Assembly: GCA_023014485.1 (NCBI GenBank)
Contig: JAJOZX010000925.1
Location: 125,001 to 189,000 of the forward strand
Origin: Bathynomus jamesi
Lineage: Eukaryota; Arthropoda; Malacostraca; Isopoda; Cirolanidae
Length of the DNA stretch: 64,000 bases
Reading direction: 5' to 3'
Shown: piece by piece, positions 56,737-61,830 of the stretch
How the letters are laid out: each line of letters opens with the position of its first letter
Numbering within the stretch: the stretch's first letter is position 1
The notes under the pieces: generated by a model
Told to the model about the DNA's origin: nothing
What the model saw: the letters and a program-made list of their open reading frames with translations, nothing else
The model's database searches: none
Made by a program: the position numbers and the translations under genes

Positions 56737-57632
56737 AATGTCTAATTGTCCATAGCAAGAACTGCTTGGTGAAAAATACAGTTCGGTGCAAGGTTAAAAA
56801 AGAGAAAGAGAGAGTACATTTTATTGACTTAATATTAACTAGTTTTCACTGAAGATGATGGCCAAAACTGAAAATAGAATTGAAATACCTCTGTAGAAAA
56901 GTATGACATAAATCAAATAGTGTGTATTTACGAAAAAAGTGCAATTTTTTGTAAATGTAATTGTAATTAAGTATTTCATCATCTACAGTAATTATAAGTG
57001 AGAATATGTCAAGTAATTGTAATTAATTACATTGACCGAGTAATTGCCCCATGCCTGATATATATATATATATGTATATATAGCCTATATATATAAAATG
57101 CCACCAAACAGTGCCACGGTCAATAAACAATAAATTTTTAGCTATAAAAGATTTTAAGACAAATTTCAATGCAGAAAAATAAGTTATTGAAAAGGTAAAA
57201 GAGGACAAAATTGCAAAACAAAATTTTCAAAACGATAAAATAAATTTCGGTTTTGTTTTTCGGTCAAAAAAGAAAGAATATAAAAATCAAATTTCCTCAT
57301 CCGCAGGCCACGTCCTCGGAACGCAAATATCAAAAGATGTTTGAGTGCAGTCCCTTCGCGAATAAAAGTCAATTTCTTTCGCGAGACAAACGAAGTCGCG
57401 CGGTAAAGAAGAGGGGAAACTGAGACGAGGGTAAAAACAAAAAGGGTAAAAAGAAAAAGAAGGGCAAAAAGGGGAAAATCGATCGAAAGAGAGGACGGAA
57501 GAACCTACCTCTGTATTCCTCTTGCCAGGAGCTGATTCCCGGAACGAGGGCTGGATTAGACAAGAATCTCCGTATCTCGTCCCGTTCTTCGGCAGGCATA
57601 AATTCACTGAGGAAAGAACCGCTCACTTCACT
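22336..57632 (-). CDS. Clock: Clock, circadian bHLH-PAS transcription factor (3' part, 13 exons)
   Basis: CLOCK pairs with BMAL1/CYCLE in the nucleus, binds CACGTG E-boxes and drives period, timeless and cryptochrome genes. Thirteen exons (57509-57632, 50841-50957, 49295-49418, 46139-46270, 40086-40192, 37493-37640, 36789-37321, 36412-36683, 34856-35207, 34581-34765, 31012-31182, 29957-30214, 22336-22503) have GT-AG borders. Their phases agree at every junction, giving 896 codons plus stop with no internal stop. PAS-B is nearly diagnostic: [38 protein letters not shown] and [13 protein letters not shown]. The bHLH and early PAS-A exons should lie beyond 57632 and are not seen. The family call is certain; small extra exons in the long introns cannot be excluded. 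Confidence 0.95.
22573..22711. repeat. Near-perfect 139-bp palindrome in (TA)n
   Basis: Arms of about 69 bp meet at a single central base (22642) and run from GATGAAA to TTTCATC with few mismatches. The arm sequence recurs singly at 64-139 and partly at 4050-4110. TA tracts flank it. Confidence 0.85.
22832..22978. repeat. Palindrome of about 147 bp in (TA)n
   Basis: Left arm GCAAACCCACAAGGAAAAAG through CCTTTCGTATATTCAG, right arm its complement, with a short central loop and an extra AAAGTTCTG in the right arm. The left arm on the minus strand reads CTGACGA, hairpin, GAAA. The outer flank GCAAACCCACAAGGAAAA also occurs at 1267. Confidence 0.8.
22993..24596 (+). mobile_element. Tc1-like transposon (DD34E), nearly intact
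   Basis: Left TIR CTACTCAAAAGAATTTAAGG and right TIR reading CTACTCAAAAGAAGTTAAGG on the minus strand, flanked by TA. It sits beside a TA tract, in a Clock intron, antisense to Clock. It encodes a full-length transposase with one frameshift. Confidence 0.9.
23356..24385 (+). pseudogene. Tc1-like transposase (DD34E), one 4-bp duplication
   Basis: N-terminal helix-turn-helix region [18 protein letters not shown] with linker [11 protein letters not shown]. Catalytic motifs are [19 protein letters not shown] and [17 protein letters not shown], with 34 residues between second Asp and Glu. The frame shifts at about 23682-23689, where CCGA is repeated (GACCGACCGAGG). Discounting one repeat gives about 341 residues, normal for Tc1, with no other stop. 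It ends [12 protein letters not shown] 23356 matches the usual N-terminus. Confidence 0.9.
24764..24812. repeat. (GT)n microsatellite
   Basis: Pure GT run of nearly 50 bases abutting the element at 24821. Confidence 0.95.
24821..25226. mobile_element. TIR element of about 405 bp
   Basis: The left end GAGGGGTCGCGCGTCTTACG and AGGTACC-type sequence up to TAAGCGCT is inverted at the right end (GGCGCTTAGGTACCTTAAGA to GACCCCTC). Arms are about 33 bp. No coding capacity. Confidence 0.7.
25321..25408. repeat. (TA)n tract
   Basis: About 88 bp of TA, immediately left of the mariner at 25410. Confidence 0.95.
25410..26315 (-). mobile_element. Mariner-like element, internally deleted
   Basis: TIRs start CAGGGCGTCCCAAAAAAATG and are nearly perfect over about 34 bp, flanked by TA. 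It is only 906 bp long because the centre of the transposase is missing. Confidence 0.85.
25526..26223 (-). pseudogene. Mariner-like transposase with central deletion
   Basis: The N-terminal DNA-binding half is intact: [18 protein letters not shown] with linker KRSGRPRTS and a second helix-turn-helix ending RILKRCQW. The family resembles DUF4817-type transposases. It then jumps to [20 protein letters not shown] and [13 protein letters not shown]. The segment with the first two catalytic Asp is gone, with the junction near 25790. It can no longer catalyse transposition. Confidence 0.8.
26332..26610 (-). mobile_element. Short poly(A) retroelement, copy 2
   Basis: Same start (CCCCGCAAGGGGGTTCTAAG on the minus strand) and end as the copies at 11384 and 59009. 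Its tail is a run of about 17 T on the plus strand, then TA repeats that separate it from the mariner TIR at 26315. Its other end meets CCCTGTATATA and a long TA tract. Confidence 0.75.
27081..27170. repeat. Stem-loop repeat, about 24-bp arms
   Basis: GGGAATGAACTCAGAATGGT and its complement flank a loop of about 40 bp containing CACGGTCTGTGTGTATCAT. Single-arm relatives lie at 25249-25320 and 26664-26705, also beside TA tracts. Confidence 0.75.
27824..28500 (+). mobile_element. Deleted mariner-like element (DD41D type)
   Basis: TIRs CAGGGTGTCTCAAAAGTCAC at both ends in inverted orientation, flanked by TA. At 677 bp it keeps only the C-terminal third of a transposase. Confidence 0.85.
28051..28383 (+). 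pseudogene. C-terminal part of a DD41D-type transposase
   Basis: Open frame of 111 codons starting at the second catalytic Asp ([12 protein letters not shown]) and continuing through [20 protein letters not shown] to the third Asp and WGFIKSKVY. There are 41 residues between these Asp, as in rosa-like DD41D elements. The N-terminal half and first Asp are missing. It ends at TAA 28381-28383. Confidence 0.8.
28948..29127 (+). other. Possible plus-strand exon, unidentified
   Basis: A 180-bp segment lies between CTCCATAG and GTAAGA and is open in one frame (including [19 protein letters not shown]). It is less AT-rich than the surrounding intron, and the minus strand is closed in all frames. I do not recognise the protein. 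It could be an exon of a nested gene, a processed fragment or chance. Confidence 0.25.
29957..30214 (-). CDS. Clock: Clock exon W12: Ser/Gly/Asn-rich region
   Basis: Encodes 86 residues, from [20 protein letters not shown] to VAHSVQ, phase 0 at both ends, with donor CAG/GTGAGG. No known fold; low-complexity activation-type sequence. A hairpin lies about 55 bp upstream of its acceptor. Confidence 0.88.
30270..30340. repeat. Hairpin just upstream of Clock exon W12
   Basis: GCAAGCATCCGTTGGGCAGA and its near-complement form 20-bp arms around a 31-bp loop. It sits in the polypyrimidine/branch-point zone on the acceptor side of W12. Confidence 0.8.
31012..31182 (-). CDS. Clock: Clock exon W11: coiled coil (CLOCK exon-19-like)
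   Basis: 57 residues, phase 0 at both ends: [20 protein letters not shown], then [20 protein letters not shown]. This matches in kind and position the vertebrate CLOCK exon-19 coiled coil. In mouse its loss gives the Clock-delta19 phenotype; it is the interface for CIPC and needed for transactivation. Conservation here implies the same role. Confidence 0.92.
32030..32222 (-). repeat. tRNA-derived SINE fragment
   Basis: On the minus strand: GTAACCTAGTGGACAAGATA (box A-like) and GTAGGTTCGGGTCCCGGTTC (box B-like), followed by a tail with GAACTTCGTCTGAATGAAC, related to the tail of the dimeric SINE. Confidence 0.6.
32250..34190 (+). pseudogene. Jockey-like LINE: reverse transcriptase and C-terminal region
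   Basis: The frame at 32265-33287 has RT blocks: [64 protein letters not shown] and the catalytic SYADDLT. The frame shifts near 33260 and continues to 33808 with [16 protein letters not shown] and [14 protein letters not shown] second shift at a C-run (about 33780) leads to [18 protein letters not shown]. The end near 34180 carries AAGTAAG repeats. It lacks an endonuclease domain, so it is 5'-truncated. It lies antisense in a Clock intron and is much more GC-rich than its host sequence. Confidence 0.85.
34581..34765 (-). CDS. Clock: Clock exon W10: Val/Thr/Pro-rich region
   Basis: Encodes 61 complete codons such as [19 protein letters not shown] and [13 protein letters not shown], ending PTTE in phase 0. 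Entered in phase 1 from W9, forming SLT-A-NYG across the junction. Confidence 0.9.
34856..35207 (-). CDS. Clock: Clock exon W9: Ser-rich region with long polyGln
   Basis: 117 codons: [20 protein letters not shown], a Ser/Thr-rich part, then HQAHL followed by about 20 Gln and [13 protein letters not shown]. The tract mixes CAA and CAG codons, with a pure CAG core of nine in the middle, so its length may vary between individuals. PolyGln in CLK affects transactivation in Drosophila and is length-variable in birds and fish. Confidence 0.92.
35208..36411 (-). other. Clock intron W8-W9
   Basis: AT-rich. A SINE-like block at about 36140-36310 (GGCCCGGTTGTCTCGAGAC and GAGAGAGGTTCCGG) is the only structure noticed. 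Confidence 0.6.
36412..36683 (-). CDS. Clock: Clock exon W8: Ser/Asp, Cys/His-rich region
   Basis: Encodes [20 protein letters not shown], then a basic NKRARL that could aid nuclear entry, then the unusual [20 protein letters not shown] and a Gln-rich part, ending MQQ in phase 0. Donor CAG/GTAAGT. Confidence 0.93.
36684..36788 (-). other. Short Clock intron W7-W8
   Basis: A 105-bp intron, GTGAG to TTGCAG, phase 1. Confidence 0.9.
36789..37321 (-). CDS. Clock: Clock exon W7: post-PAS Ser/Gln-rich region
   Basis: 177 complete codons from [20 protein letters not shown] through [36 protein letters not shown], a Gln run, and [14 protein letters not shown]. It joins W6 to make TVVSYG, as in CLOCK orthologs (TVVSYA). 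The [20 protein letters not shown] segment may form a short helix. The Ser-rich part offers many kinase sites. Confidence 0.94.
37493..37640 (-). CDS. Clock: Clock exon W6: second half of PAS-B
   Basis: Encodes [40 protein letters not shown] and IVCTNTVV, which are the C-terminal beta strands of CLOCK PAS-B. Acceptor GTCTTAG; donor AG/GTAATC, fixed by phase with W7. Confidence 0.97.
37765..38095 (+). pseudogene. CR1/L2-like LINE C-terminal fragment
   Basis: Encodes [40 protein letters not shown] and [13 protein letters not shown], the signature tail of CR1/L2-type reverse transcriptases. A stop at about 38026 cuts it, but the terminal [15 protein letters not shown] sequence follows. It is antisense to Clock. 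Confidence 0.75.
38468..38650 (+). repeat. tRNA-derived SINE-like block
   Basis: GTTAGTTCGGTAGTTAGGAA (box A-like) and TCCGAGGTTCAACTC (box B-like) are followed by a tail with GGTTCGGATGTTACTTGTTA, shared in part with 21250 and 36290. Confidence 0.5.
40086..40192 (-). CDS. Clock: Clock exon W5: PAS-B core
   Basis: Encodes [20 protein letters not shown] then [15 protein letters not shown], the centre of CLOCK PAS-B including the E/F helices. 35 full codons, split codons at both ends. The acceptor is preceded by a T-run (A-run on the plus strand at about 40196-40215). Confidence 0.97.
40246..40410 (+). pseudogene. LINE reverse transcriptase C-terminal fragment
   Basis: Encodes [20 protein letters not shown] then [20 protein letters not shown]. 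The layout 'RG.KLF..LP..R...GV.VE.FKR.LD' equals that near 11120-11230. It begins next to a (GT)n run. Confidence 0.6.
40430..40690. repeat. Composite repeat with tRNA-like heads at both ends
   Basis: The left end reads as a tRNA-like box B on the minus strand (GGGTTCAAATCCTGGCGAGG); the right end reads GGGCCGGGTTCGAATCCTGG on the plus strand. The core includes GAGGCATTTTATCCGTTAAT. The core recurs at 55980-56325 with the same inverted heads. Confidence 0.55.
41100..41440 (+). pseudogene. LINE 5' region fragment
   Basis: Matches 61831-62030: shared pieces include CTTAGCTGATCTTTTTCCG, TTCCTCACTACATATACATG and GAGCCTCGG. In this copy about 850 bp separate it from the rest of the element at 42290. 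Confidence 0.65.
42290..42840 (+). pseudogene. LINE endonuclease domain, plus copy
   Basis: Reading across frames gives [36 protein letters not shown] and [20 protein letters not shown]. The final GDFN-H block is the active-site motif of APE-type endonucleases in non-LTR elements. Related to the copy at 61831-63690. It ends abruptly at an inverted copy. Confidence 0.7.
42841..43360 (-). pseudogene. LINE endonuclease domain, inverted copy
   Basis: On the minus strand it repeats the same region, from the segment reading [20 protein letters not shown] to [18 protein letters not shown]. It meets the plus copy head-on at about 42840, forming a foldback with arms of about 300 bp or more. Confidence 0.7.
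46139..46270 (-). CDS. Clock: Clock exon W4: end of PAS-A and start of PAS-B
   Basis: Encodes [18 protein letters not shown], the last PAS-A strand region, then [18 protein letters not shown], the start of PAS-B, almost identical to CLOCK of flies and vertebrates. Donor CAG/GTAGGG. Confidence 0.97.
46350..46865. mobile_element. Foldback-type element with tandem-repeat arms
   Basis: The left arm (about 46350-46440) has repeated ATTGAGCGAGTRCAA units. The right arm (about 46755-46865) carries the inverse, CAATTTGTACTCGCTCAATT. The centre has a G-run and GGGGCGGAGCCGCC, related to 7780-7805. Arms made of short tandem units are a hallmark of foldback elements such as Drosophila FB and Galileo. 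It lies about 80 bp upstream of exon W4. Confidence 0.6.
46870..47000 (-). repeat. tRNA-derived SINE
   Basis: Minus strand: GAGAGCTCAGTGGTTACAGT (box A-like), GAGGCTCTGGTTCGCTCCCG (box B-like), then GTTGAGCTAGCCACTTACCC. A shorter relative is at 31540-31640 (minus). Confidence 0.65.
48004..48490. mobile_element. hAT-type MITE with perfect 8-bp target duplication
   Basis: TIRs TAGTGATGGGACGAT at both ends, flanked by identical GTTTAGAC (47996-48003 and 48491-48498). Subterminal regions hold clustered GATTCCGATTCC repeats in both orientations, typical transposase-binding arrays. No coding capacity; 487 bp. Confidence 0.9.
49295..49418 (-). CDS. Clock: Clock exon W3: PAS-A internal loop
   Basis: 40 full codons: [20 protein letters not shown] then [14 protein letters not shown], ending DTT plus a split codon. 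It corresponds to the variable loop of CLOCK between the FTGYF-like strand and the last PAS-A strand. Borders are set by phase: 2 nt in, 2 nt out. Confidence 0.9.
49419..50840 (-). other. Clock intron W2-W3
   Basis: Contains a tandem pair of a dispersed repeat at 49730-50100; the rest is AT-rich. Confidence 0.7.
49730..50100 (+). repeat. Tandem repeat with GACCTTCG units, period about 136 bp
   Basis: TTGACCTTCG, GATTCTTGCT, GTGATGATA and GTGTATGAAGTTTCACTAAT recur in order at least twice, with a third weaker copy. A similar block (GACCTTTGTC..AAAGTTTCATCAGCTTATGT) lies at 55200-55310. Confidence 0.75.
50841..50957 (-). CDS. Clock: Clock exon W2: PAS-A strands
   Basis: 38 full codons: [20 protein letters not shown] then [18 protein letters not shown]. 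The HLQRG and YE..H.TGYF pattern matches CLOCK PAS-A strands. Split codons on both sides fit W1 and W3. Confidence 0.93.
52376..52645 (+). pseudogene. LINE reverse transcriptase fragment
   Basis: Includes [20 protein letters not shown], matching the R.FTAKI.G...LNYWERL block that follows the RT domain of the LINE near 10890-10950. No core RT motifs remain. Confidence 0.55.
52650..53010 (-). pseudogene. Tc1-like transposase remnant
   Basis: The minus strand, allowing frame changes, gives LPWALKSPDANPMENL and then EELHRILFR and [12 protein letters not shown], the pattern around the third catalytic residue of Tc1 transposases (PDLNPIENLW..L). It is badly decayed. TIRs were not found. Confidence 0.55.
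54948..55127. repeat. 180-bp palindrome without spacer
   Basis: Two 90-bp arms meet at GAAACACGTGTTTC (55031-55044) with one mismatch noticed (GACGCCC vs GGGTGTC). Outer ends are GAAAATAAAAACC and GGTTTTTATTTTC. Each arm contains CCGAGGA, a 6-bp stem GATGCC/GGTGTC, then GAAAC, the same layout as the palindromes at 22.6 and 22.9 kb. Confidence 0.92.
55187..55340 (+). repeat. Dispersed GACCTT-type repeat
   Basis: CCTTGACCTTTGTCGAAAGG, AAAGTTTCATCAGCTTATGT, TGAGCGGTTCAAAAACTATG and GGACAGACA occur in order. Related to the tandem copies at 49730-50100. Confidence 0.6.
55980..56325. repeat. Composite repeat with inverted tRNA-like heads
   Basis: A minus-strand tRNA-like head lies at 55990-56060 and a plus-strand head at 56265-56315; both contain CCTACTGAAGAGGTC. 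The core GAGGCATTTTAAGTGTTAAC matches the repeat at 40430-40690. Confidence 0.6.
56643..56734. repeat. (CA)n followed by (TA)n
   Basis: About 22 bp of CA followed by about 65 bp of TA. Confidence 0.95.
57509..57632 (-). CDS. Clock: Clock exon W1: middle of PAS-A
   Basis: 41 codons: [20 protein letters not shown] then [20 protein letters not shown] and R, ending with a split codon that joins W2. In CLOCK this is the helix region following the first PAS-A strands (the 'F.F.P..E...V...LS' segment). The acceptor is strong (GCCTCCCGTCGCAG). The preceding exon must end in phase 0. Confidence 0.85.
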
Positions 57633-58040
57633 CTGCGACGGGAGGCAAACGAGAGGCGGGAACGCGTTACAATTATTCTCAACTTCATCATACACCGAAA
57701 TATTAATAAAAACCAAACAGGAATAAATCCGTTTCACAATTCAACAATTTCGCAGTGAAAAAAGTGAAAATATTTCTCGTTTCTCTTTACGAAAAATACT
57801 TTATTATTATTATTATATTATTATTATTATTAATTATTATTATTAATTAATAACAAGGAAAAACTGTTTTGTTTTGTTTGCCTCGCTCTCACTTTGATTA
57901 AAAAAAAAGTTAGTGAACTCGTAAAAAAACATGTTTTTGGGCGGCAAAATTACTGAATTGTGAAAACATATCTTTCTGCTTTTTACTGTCATATATATAT
58001 ATATATATATATATACTGAGGAAAGAATCGAAAGAAGAAG
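57633..58040. other. Clock intron start (upstream of W1), AT-rich
   Basis: ATT-rich trinucleotide sequence at 57800-57855 and a TA run at 57991-58014. No upstream Clock exon found here or further right. Confidence 0.6.
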
Positions 58041-58048
58041 GATATATA

Positions 58049-58192
58049 CAGGGTGGCACAAAAGTCCCGTATCATAAGAATTTTCAGTGTTGGCTATAAG
58101 ATATTTTTTTCTTTTAAGTAGGGAATGGCTGCGGAAAAAAAAAAATATAATCAACACTGAAAATTCCTATGATGCGAGACTTTTGCGCCACC
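58049..58192. mobile_element. MITE derived from the 2889-3277 family
   Basis: Ends CAGGGTGGCACAAAAGTCCC and, inverted, TGGTGGCGCAAAAGTCTCGC. It keeps the ATTTTCAGTGTT arms and the GGGAATGGCTGCGG start-codon context of the larger relative, but the coding region is gone. TA tracts lie on both sides. Confidence 0.75.
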
Positions 58193-58206
58193 ATATATAT
58201 ATATAT

Positions 58207-58491
58207 AACCTTTGGTTAGCTTCCGCCCGAATTGTTCATTCTCACGAAGGTCAAGTTTTTCATTCCACCTTAGACCTACAGTTTAACATAGAATCTGAAC
58301 CATGCCCCACCAGCAGCTCAGCGTCTTAACTACTAGGCCACCCAGGGTACCCATTTATCTACCAACCACTTTCTTTGTGTGGAAGGATGAAAAACTGGGT
58401 TTTGCTGCGCGCCGGCTGCCATCACCCGGTCTCGAACCCGGGGCCGATGGATTCGTAGTCAGCGACGCTAACCACTACACCACCGAGGCGC
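58207..58491 (-). repeat. Dimeric tRNA-derived SINE, copy D
   Basis: Complete: on the minus strand it starts GCGCCTCGGTGGTGTAGTGG, has box B GGGTTCGAGACCGGG, and ends CTAACCAAAGGTT next to a TA tract. Confidence 0.85.
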
Positions 58492-58504
58492 ATATTATAT
58501 ATAT

Positions 58505-58650
58505 AACCTTTGGTTAGCTTCCGCCGGAATTGTTCATTCTGACGAAGGTCAAGCTTTTCACTCCACCTTAGACCTACAGTTTAACGTGGAATCCGAACCA
58601 CGCCCCATCAGCAGCCCAGCGTCTTAACCACTAGGCCACCTAGGGTAATA
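58505..58650 (-). repeat. Dimeric tRNA SINE, copy E (second module only)
   Basis: Only the second tRNA-like module and the tail are present: CCTAGGTGGCCTAGTGGTTA, GGTTCGGATTCCACG and the CTAACCAAAGGTT end. TA sequence lies on both sides. A complete copy sits 14 bp away. Confidence 0.8.
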
Positions 58651-58715
58651 TATATTATATATATATATATATATAATATTATATATATATATATATATTA
58701 TATATATATATAATA
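58651..58715. repeat. (TA)n tract
   Basis: Imperfect TA run with TATAATATT units. Confidence 0.9.
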
Positions 58716-58940
58716 TCTTTCTCGTTTCGAATGTAGAACATCCGATATATGATGTAAAGCACATACATTTTAGCCTTAAAAGCTGCAATATACACACGCA
58801 TCCATCTTGGATTCAGGATAAAATTATCATATATGCATTATACGGAGATTATCAAAGGACAAGATTCATGAATAAGTGTGTCATATTAGCATATAATCAA
58901 AATGGAATAGAGAGCCAGATTCAATTTAGAAATCAAATAA

Positions 58941-59008
<68 letters not shown>

Positions 59009-59011
<3 letters not shown>

Positions 59012-59269
59012 CGCAAGGGGGTTCTAAGCTCGTGCTCTTGAGTGCTCTTTGTGCTCGTTTGTACGTGCTTGTTCCTGGAGGTTTCACGTGCGCCCTCCCG
59101 GCCCTAGCACCCAAGGATGATGGGGCTCGACCCTGCAGTCCTTGGTCTTTTTCCACTTCGACTGTCCCCTCCACCCTTTCTTTTTCCTCTGTCTTTCCTC
59201 TCACTTTTTCTTTGTTTTTCCGCTGAGATATGCCCTTTAAATAGAGGCGAATCGGTTCTTCCTGAACCG

Positions 59270-59298
<29 letters not shown>
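59009..59298 (+). mobile_element. Short poly(A) retroelement, copy 3
   Basis: Starts CCCCGCAAGGGGGTTCTAAG directly after a TA tract, ends CGGTTCTTCCTGAACCG plus about 28 A, then a TA tract. Same boundaries as copies at 11384 and 26332. Confidence 0.8.
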
Positions 59299-59314
<16 letters not shown>

Positions 59315-59316
59315 TA

Positions 59317-60952
59317 TCGGGTGGTCCGAAAAAAATGACGCATTTTTTAAAAATTAATATCTCAGTAACCCCCTTCCTTATCATGACAATTTTTATATGC
59401 AAGATACTTTCAAACTTCTTTTTTTGAATGCAAAAAACGGAATTCTGATATCTTTTATAGTTTTCTCGCAATTAACAAAAGTAACAACATGGGTCAAAAA
59501 AAAAAATCGCAATATAATATCTGTTTTTTATACATCATTTTTATACGATATCATGCGATATTTTTGCAAGTTATTACAAAACTCTACAGGAATGAACAAG
59601 TCAAATTGTGGATATTTTTATTTTTTAACAATTCGTCAGTACCCTTAATGATGTTGTCAGAGGAAGATCGTATTCTCATTAAAAATTGTTACTGTGAAAA
59701 AGGATGGAAGACTGGAAGGTTATTGCAAGAGTTTCCCGGCAAAAAGTGGAAAAGGCGTGCAGTGGAAAGACTCTTAAAGAAGATTCGCGAATCGGGAAGT
59801 ACTGCCAGAAAACCAGGAAGCGGTAGACCTAAAACAGCTTCGGTTCCAGAAAATGTGGATTACATCAACGATAAAATCTGCTCTCAAGAAGATAAACCAG
59901 GAAGTCATTTGTCACAAAGAACAATTGCTAAACATTTGAATATTGGAAAGACTTCTGTACACCGAATAATTAAAGCACAAAAACTAAAAGCCTTCAAAAG
60001 AATAGTATCTTCTAGAAAAAGTGATACTGTTAAGGATAAAAGAAAAACAAGGTGCAGAAAGTTACTTGATAATTTCTCTGTCGTTGATATTAAAAAGATA
60101 GTCTTCACGGATGAAAAAGATTTCACTCTAGAAATTCCGCGAAACCGTCAAAATAATGTTGTCTACGGGCGTGGTAAAAAGTGTGACATTTCAATAAACA
60201 GATTGTATCATGAAACGTCAAGATTCTCCAAAAAGGTTATGATATCTGCAGGGGTCTCTTGGAATGGCAAGACAGATGTTCATTTTATTGAAACTGAAAA
60301 GACAAAGGTGAATTCTGCAAATTACATTGAACTTTTAAGAACAAAATTGTTGCCGGATTGTCGTCGCCTGTATCAAGAAAATGATTTCATATTTCAACAA
60401 GATGGAGCACCGTCGCATACAAGCTACGCCACACAGTCGTTTCTGATTAGCAATACACCAAAATTAATAACGAAAAATGAGTGGCCACCACAAAGCCCAG
60501 ATTGTAATCCTATGGACTACTCAATTTGGGAGTTACTAAAAGAGAAGGTTTACCGAGGTCGACGAGAAAATTCACCGAATCAGAATTAAAAAGTAAAATA
60601 CTTGAATCTTGGCAAGAAATTGGCATTAATGAAGTAAGAAGTATTATTTTTGTGTGGAAGAAAAGACTTAGATTAGTGTGTCAACAGAGTGGTGGTCCAA
60701 TCGATCATTTACTGTAAATTAATTAGTTAAATTTCTGATTAAATTTTTCCTTTCTCATGATATTCGTTTTTTTGACCCATGTTGTTACTTTTGTTAATTG
60801 CGAGAAAAACTATAAAAGATATCAGAATTCCGTTTCTTGCATTCAAAAAAAGAAGTTTGAAAGTATCTTGCATATAAAAATTGTCATGATAAGGAAGGGG
60901 GTTACTGAGATATTAATTTTTAAAAAATGCGTCATTTTTTTCGGACCACCCG

Positions 60953-60953
<1 letters not shown>
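59317..60953 (+). mobile_element. DD37D (maT-like) transposon with TIRs of about 180 bp
   Basis: Left end TCGGGTGGTCCGAAAAAAAT; the right end is its inverse. Near-perfect inverted match continues for about 180 bp, to the TTTTTTTGACCCATGTTGTT block. TA flanks both sides. Long TIRs are unusual for this group. Confidence 0.9.
59648..60717 (+). pseudogene. maT-like DD37D transposase, one frameshift
   Basis: Starts MMLSEEDRILIKNCYCEKGW, with linker KPGSGRPKT and a second helix-turn-helix (IAKHLNIGKTSVHRII). Catalytic motifs: VFTDEKDFTL, FIFQQDGAPSHT and WPPQSPDCNPMDYSIWELLK, with 37 residues between the second and third Asp. The frame ends early at 60589; another frame carries KFTESELKSKILESW to LL-stop at 60717. 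The shift near 60569 fits loss of one A in an A-run. Otherwise about 356 residues, normal length. Confidence 0.87.
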
Positions 60954-60985
<32 letters not shown>

Positions 60986-61088
60986 CGCCCCACTAGAATA
61001 TGAACCTACTACCCCTTGAACAGAAGGTCGCGCGATTTTTTTATCAGGAAAAATCGTGCAAATTCATGCCTGATATTCTATATACTAC

Positions 61089-61389
61089 CTTGGTTTTGCT
61101 TCTGCCCGAATTGTTCATTCTGGCAAAGGTCACGCTTGATACTCCACCTTGGATCTACAACTTCACGTGGAATCCGAACCACAACCCAAGACGGGTGGTC
61201 AGAAATTACAGTCTTCCCGCTCAGCAGCCGAGCATCTTAACCACTAAGCCACCTAGGGTACCCATTTATCTACTAACCTATTTTTATAGAAGGATAAACA
61301 GCTGCGTGAACTGCACGCCACCAGGGAATCGAACCCGGGGCCGATGAGTTTTGAGTCAGCGATGCTAACCAGTACACTATGGATGCGCA
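61089..61389 (-). repeat. Dimeric tRNA-derived SINE, copy F
   Basis: Diverged full-length copy on the minus strand: GCGCATCCATAGTGTACTGG, box B GGGTTCGATTCCCTGG, second module CCTAGGTGGCTTAGTGGTTA, and the tail GGGCAGAAGC. A 20-bp insertion lies in the second box B region. Confidence 0.75.
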
Positions 61390-61439
61390 ATTAACTCTAT
61401 ATACGTTACAGAGAATCTGTGTAACTAGGGATTTCATTA

Positions 61440-61660
61440 AAATCCCTAAAATGTTCAGGGATTTCACGTAAGGTTAGGTAGTCATATTTTTGTTAGTTTT
61501 AACGAAAATATCACGACTTAACCTAACCAGTCGTCAAGGGAGTAACAGTTAACCTAACCGGGCATTCAAAACTTTTCCTGTAGGTTTAACGAAAATATCA
61601 CGATTTAACCTTGCATGAAATTTCTGAACATTTTAGGAAAACGCACTCTCCCACCGCAGT
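61440..61660. repeat. TTAGG-containing fragment related to the 3709-7211 element
   Basis: GTTTTAACGAAAATATCACG and ACTTAACCTAACCAGTCGTC match the inner arm of the palindromic element at 3.9 and 7.0 kb. The piece GTTTAACGAAAATATCACGA is repeated at 61588. Confidence 0.55.
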
Positions 61661-61670
61661 GACGGCGCGC

Positions 61671-61701
<31 letters not shown>

Positions 61702-61830
61702 GCCACTTTTTCTACCTATTAATCCATCCAATTCTATAAATAAGTCAAACTTTCTTGGAGGAGATGCATTTTTTCATGTTAGGTTAGGTTAACCGAGGTT
61801 ACCCTAACTTAATACAAATTATAAGTTATT

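Larger units (their letters stand above)
50958..57508 (-). other. Clock intron W1-W2
   Basis: The largest gene-free part of the intron set with few intact transposons. It holds a LINE tail (52376), a Tc1 remnant (52650), a 180-bp perfect palindrome (54948), a dispersed repeat (55187), a composite SINE (55980) and a (CA)n-(TA)n tract (56643). Confidence 0.7.
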
